This document shows, in pieces, positions 5,229-6,754 of a stretch of DNA of 6,754 nt. A program made the position numbers and the translations under genes. How positions within the stretch are numbered: position 1 is the first letter of the stretch; each line of letters begins with the position of its first letter. The DNA is taken from positions 293-7,046 of the forward strand of contig DDWP01000054.1 in assembly GCA_002345725.1 (NCBI GenBank), in the 5' to 3' direction. The DNA comes from Candidatus Shapirobacteria bacterium UBA2283 (lineage in GTDB: Bacteria > Patescibacteriota > Microgenomatia > UBA12405). The notes under the pieces were generated by a model, which worked only from the letters and a program-made list of their open reading frames with translations, made no database searches and was not told the origin of the DNA.

Positions 5229-6041
5229 ATGACTACCAAAAATAATGCTCCAAAAATCGTCACCAAACCTGACAAAACCTTCACTATCAACCTAACCCTC
5301 ACTACCGAGGAAATCAATTCCGGTTACCAAAGCACCCTCAAATCTATTCAGTCAGATTTTGAGATCAAAGGCTTTCGCAAAGGTAAAGCTCCCTTAGATG
5401 TTGTCAAACAAAATATCTCCGAATCTAAGGTTATTGAAGAAGTCCTCAGCCATCTTATCTCCCATGCCTATAGCCACATTATTACCGACAACAAGCTCAA
5501 ACCAATCATCCAGCCACAGGTAAAAATTCTCAATCCACCCATTACTCTCGACAAAGAATGGCAAGTTGAAATCACTGGCTGTGAATTACCCGAGACCACC
5601 CTCAATCCAAAATACAAAGATGAGGTCAAAAAAATCAACCTCAGCAAAGATGACGACAACCAGAAACTAACCAATATAATGGAATCTATGGTTAAAAATA
5701 GTAAAGTAGACATGCCATCTATTCTGATTAAAGCTGATGTCGAGAAAAAACTAGCCGACCTAGTCGACCAAACCCAACAAGCCGGACTAACAGTCGCTCA
5801 ATACCTTAAAAATCGCCAACAAACAGTTGAACAATATCAAGCCAGTTTAGAGGTTCAAGTTAAGAATGAATGGATTACCAATCTAGCCATCGACAAGATC
5901 GCCAAAGAAGAGAAGCTTGAGGTCAGCCAACAAGAAGTTGACGAGCTGGTAAACAAAAACAAGCAATTGGCCCAAAATCTCAACCTTGTCTATTACCTCC
6001 TAACTCAACAAAAAGTCTTCGAATTTTTGAAAAAACTCTAG
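5229..6041 (+). CDS. tig: Trigger factor without the PPIase domain (ribosome-binding plus C-terminal chaperone domains)
   Basis: A 270-residue form of the ribosome-bound nascent-chain chaperone, against about 430 in typical bacteria. Residues 1-117 are the ribosome-binding domain with the signature GFRKGKAP (48-55), which docks at the tunnel exit. The conserved PxVxI-like strand follows (IQPQVKI, 94-100), then WQVEITGCELPE. At about 130-148, where a FKBP-type PPIase domain of some 90 residues should be, there is only a short Lys/Asp-rich linker. Residues about 149-270 match the C-terminal domain: VDMPSILIKADVEKKL (160-175), then GLTVAQYL (186-193), AIDKIAKEEKLEVSQQEVDEL (220-240 region). The ATG at 5229 begins the domain. 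The frame stays open to 5088, but that extension is antisense to the membrane helix of the diverging gene. The stop is TAG. A next gene follows after 39 bp with its own -10 box. Confidence 0.9.
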   Translation: MTTKNNAPKIVTKPDKTFTINLTLTTEEINSGYQSTLKSIQSDFEIKGFRKGKAPLDVVKQNISESKVIEEVLSHLISHAYSHIITDNKLKPIIQPQVKILNPPITLDKEWQVEITGCELPETTLNPKYKDEVKKINLSKDDDNQKLTNIMESMVKNSKVDMPSILIKADVEKKLADLVDQTQQAGLTVAQYLKNRQQTVEQYQASLEVQVKNEWITNLAIDKIAKEEKLEVSQQEVDELVNKNKQLAQNLNLVYYLLTQQKVFEFLKKL

Positions 6042-6065
6042 TATCTAGATAACGTCTTATAAAAA

Positions 6066-6074
6066 TGCTACAAT
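6066..6074 (+). promoter_or_regulatory. Extended -10 promoter, leaderless arrangement
   Basis: TGCTACAAT (6066-6074) is an extended -10 (TG, one base, TACAAT) ending exactly 6 nt before the ATG at 6081. Transcription would start at or next to the start codon. The same TGCTACA core precedes the gene at 2568. No -35 box is recognisable. Confidence 0.55.
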
Positions 6075-6080
6075 TCCGCC

Positions 6081-6656
6081 ATGTCCGGCAGGTTCAAAGG
6101 GTCATTTAACCCTAAAAATCCTAAAGCAAATAAGGCATTCAACAGCGAAGTTTTAAAGGAAGACTCCCAAATCGACAATGTCGTCAAAAAACCGGCCACT
6201 TTTAGTCTCAAGGGCATTCTTGGCCTCGGCCAATCAGTAGAGATCAACAAACCCGTCACTTCCCACGAATCTTTTTTTGGTCTAAATCATTTAGCCCAAG
6301 AGCAAAATATCCTCTTTGATCAAAGGCAGCGAGAACTAAAACAAGCTATCGAAGATCTTCGGCTAGAAATCAAAAAATTAGCCCAATCTACCTCAAATAT
6401 AAGCACAGATGTCATTCGTATAGCCGATTCTAATGTAATTGATGCAAATAGCTATCAAATAAGTGTTCTTACTCGTATCAAAAACTTTATTATTGACATG
6501 CGCAAAAACATTAATGAAGCCAGCCTGTGGATGGAAGCATTTGCTAGCAAGAAAAAGAAGAAAAATCTATTTTGGAACAAAGTTAAAAACAAGAAACAAG
6601 GTGGCGATCAGTATTTGTTCAGCAACGAACATTCCGCCGCCAGAAGTGTAAATTAA
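6081..6656 (+). CDS. Small basic coiled-coil-like protein, possibly DUF5660-type, conserved in Patescibacteria
   Basis: A 191-residue protein with no signal peptide or membrane helix, so probably cytoplasmic. Residues 1-60 are basic and Gly/Asn/Lys-rich and likely flexible. Residues about 72-150 look like long amphipathic helices (QRQRELKQAIEDLRLEIKKL at 81-100). The C-terminus has LWMEAFASKKKKKNLFW (149-165), then a Gly/Lys segment and SNEHSAARS (181-189). From memory, this lysine block with the final Ser-x-Glu-x-x-Ala-Ala pattern resembles DUF5660, a family of unknown function in candidate-phyla bacteria; I could not verify this. The ATG lies 6 nt after an extended -10, so the mRNA is probably leaderless. 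It follows the trigger factor gene by 39 bp in the same direction, and nucleic-acid or ribosome binding would fit its charge, but function is unknown. Confidence 0.75.
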   Translation: MSGRFKGSFNPKNPKANKAFNSEVLKEDSQIDNVVKKPATFSLKGILGLGQSVEINKPVTSHESFFGLNHLAQEQNILFDQRQRELKQAIEDLRLEIKKLAQSTSNISTDVIRIADSNVIDANSYQISVLTRIKNFIIDMRKNINEASLWMEAFASKKKKKNLFWNKVKNKKQGGDQYLFSNEHSAARSVN

Positions 6657-6658
6657 TT

Positions 6659-6667
6659 TGTTATAAT
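6659..6667 (+). promoter_or_regulatory. Extended -10 promoter for tRNA-Val
   Basis: TGTTATAAT (6659-6667) is a perfect extended -10 element, 2 nt after the stop of the preceding gene and 11 nt before tRNA-Val. The expected start is near 6674, giving a leader of about 5 nt. No -35 match at 17 nt. Confidence 0.65.
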
Positions 6668-6678
6668 CCCTCTATTAA

Positions 6679-6752
6679 GAGTCTATAGCTCAGTTGGTTA
6701 GAGCGCATCATTGACATTGATGAGGTCAGAGGTTCGAGTCCTCTTAGACTCA
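6679..6752 (+). tRNA. tRNA-Val (anticodon GAC)
   Basis: A 74-nt cloverleaf, complete within the window. The acceptor GAGTCTA pairs with TAGACTC over 7 bp. The D arm is GCTC/GAGC. The anticodon stem CATCA/TGATG encloses loop TTGACAT, giving anticodon GAC for GUC/GUU valine codons. The T arm is AGAGG/CCTCT with loop TTCGAGT. The discriminator A at 6752 is followed by CA, so CCA is not encoded, as in the other four tRNAs. Confidence 0.95.
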
Positions 6753-6754
6753 CA

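Noticed and set aside
5219..5317. Longer form of the lysozyme-like protein starting at 5317, with an extra hydrophobic helix
   Set aside because: The 99-bp extension is antisense to the trigger factor N-terminus; the hydrophobicity is what the complement of Lys/Asn/Thr codons gives.
5468..5713. Minus-strand open frame of 81 codons inside the trigger factor gene
   Set aside because: Shadow frame opposite a well-recognised protein domain.
1..6754. CRISPR array, insertion sequence, prophage or defence genes
   Set aside because: No regularly spaced repeats, transposase motifs, terminal inverted repeats or phage-like genes were found on either strand.

Overview
The window looks like a piece of a small-genome bacterium of the Candidate Phyla Radiation (Patescibacteria), most likely Microgenomates-like. 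The reasons are: AT-rich DNA, tightly packed short genes, almost no Shine-Dalgarno sequences, several start codons placed 5-6 nt after a -10 box, tRNAs without an encoded CCA end, a trigger factor lacking its PPIase domain, and a small lysine-rich protein of a type I associate with this group. The lineage is inferred; no rRNA or universal marker is present. Genes end at TAA, TAG and TGA, so the code appears standard, with no TGA recoding.

Layout. Positions 1-722 (minus) hold the first 240 codons of a DRG/Obg-type GTPase that runs off the left edge. Diverging from it, 754-2148 (plus) encodes a secreted clan GH-A-like glycoside hydrolase with a C-terminal beta domain. Positions 2152-2544 are a tRNA block: Leu(TAG) on minus, then Arg(TCT), Arg(TCG) and Lys(CTT) on plus. 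A near-perfect palindrome between Leu and the first Arg supplies a -10 element to each side. Positions 2568-3790 are a two-gene unit of unknown function: a secreted, cysteine-free helical protein and a single-pass membrane protein. Converging on it is efp (3792-4358, minus), encoding elongation factor P.

The 209-bp gap 4359-4567 carries a full promoter followed at once by a strong intrinsic terminator, a 10-bp direct repeat, and a second promoter for efp. This is the most unusual stretch of the window. Positions 4568-5218 (minus) encode a membrane-anchored lysozyme-like protein. It diverges, with only 10 bp between start codons, from a short trigger factor gene (5229-6041). A basic coiled-coil-like protein (6081-6656) and tRNA-Val(GAC) complete the window.

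The common theme is translation and folding (ribosome-associated GTPase, EF-P, trigger factor, five tRNAs) mixed with cell-envelope functions (secreted glycosidase, wall hydrolase, secreted/membrane protein pair). No mobile element, CRISPR array, defence system or phage gene was seen.
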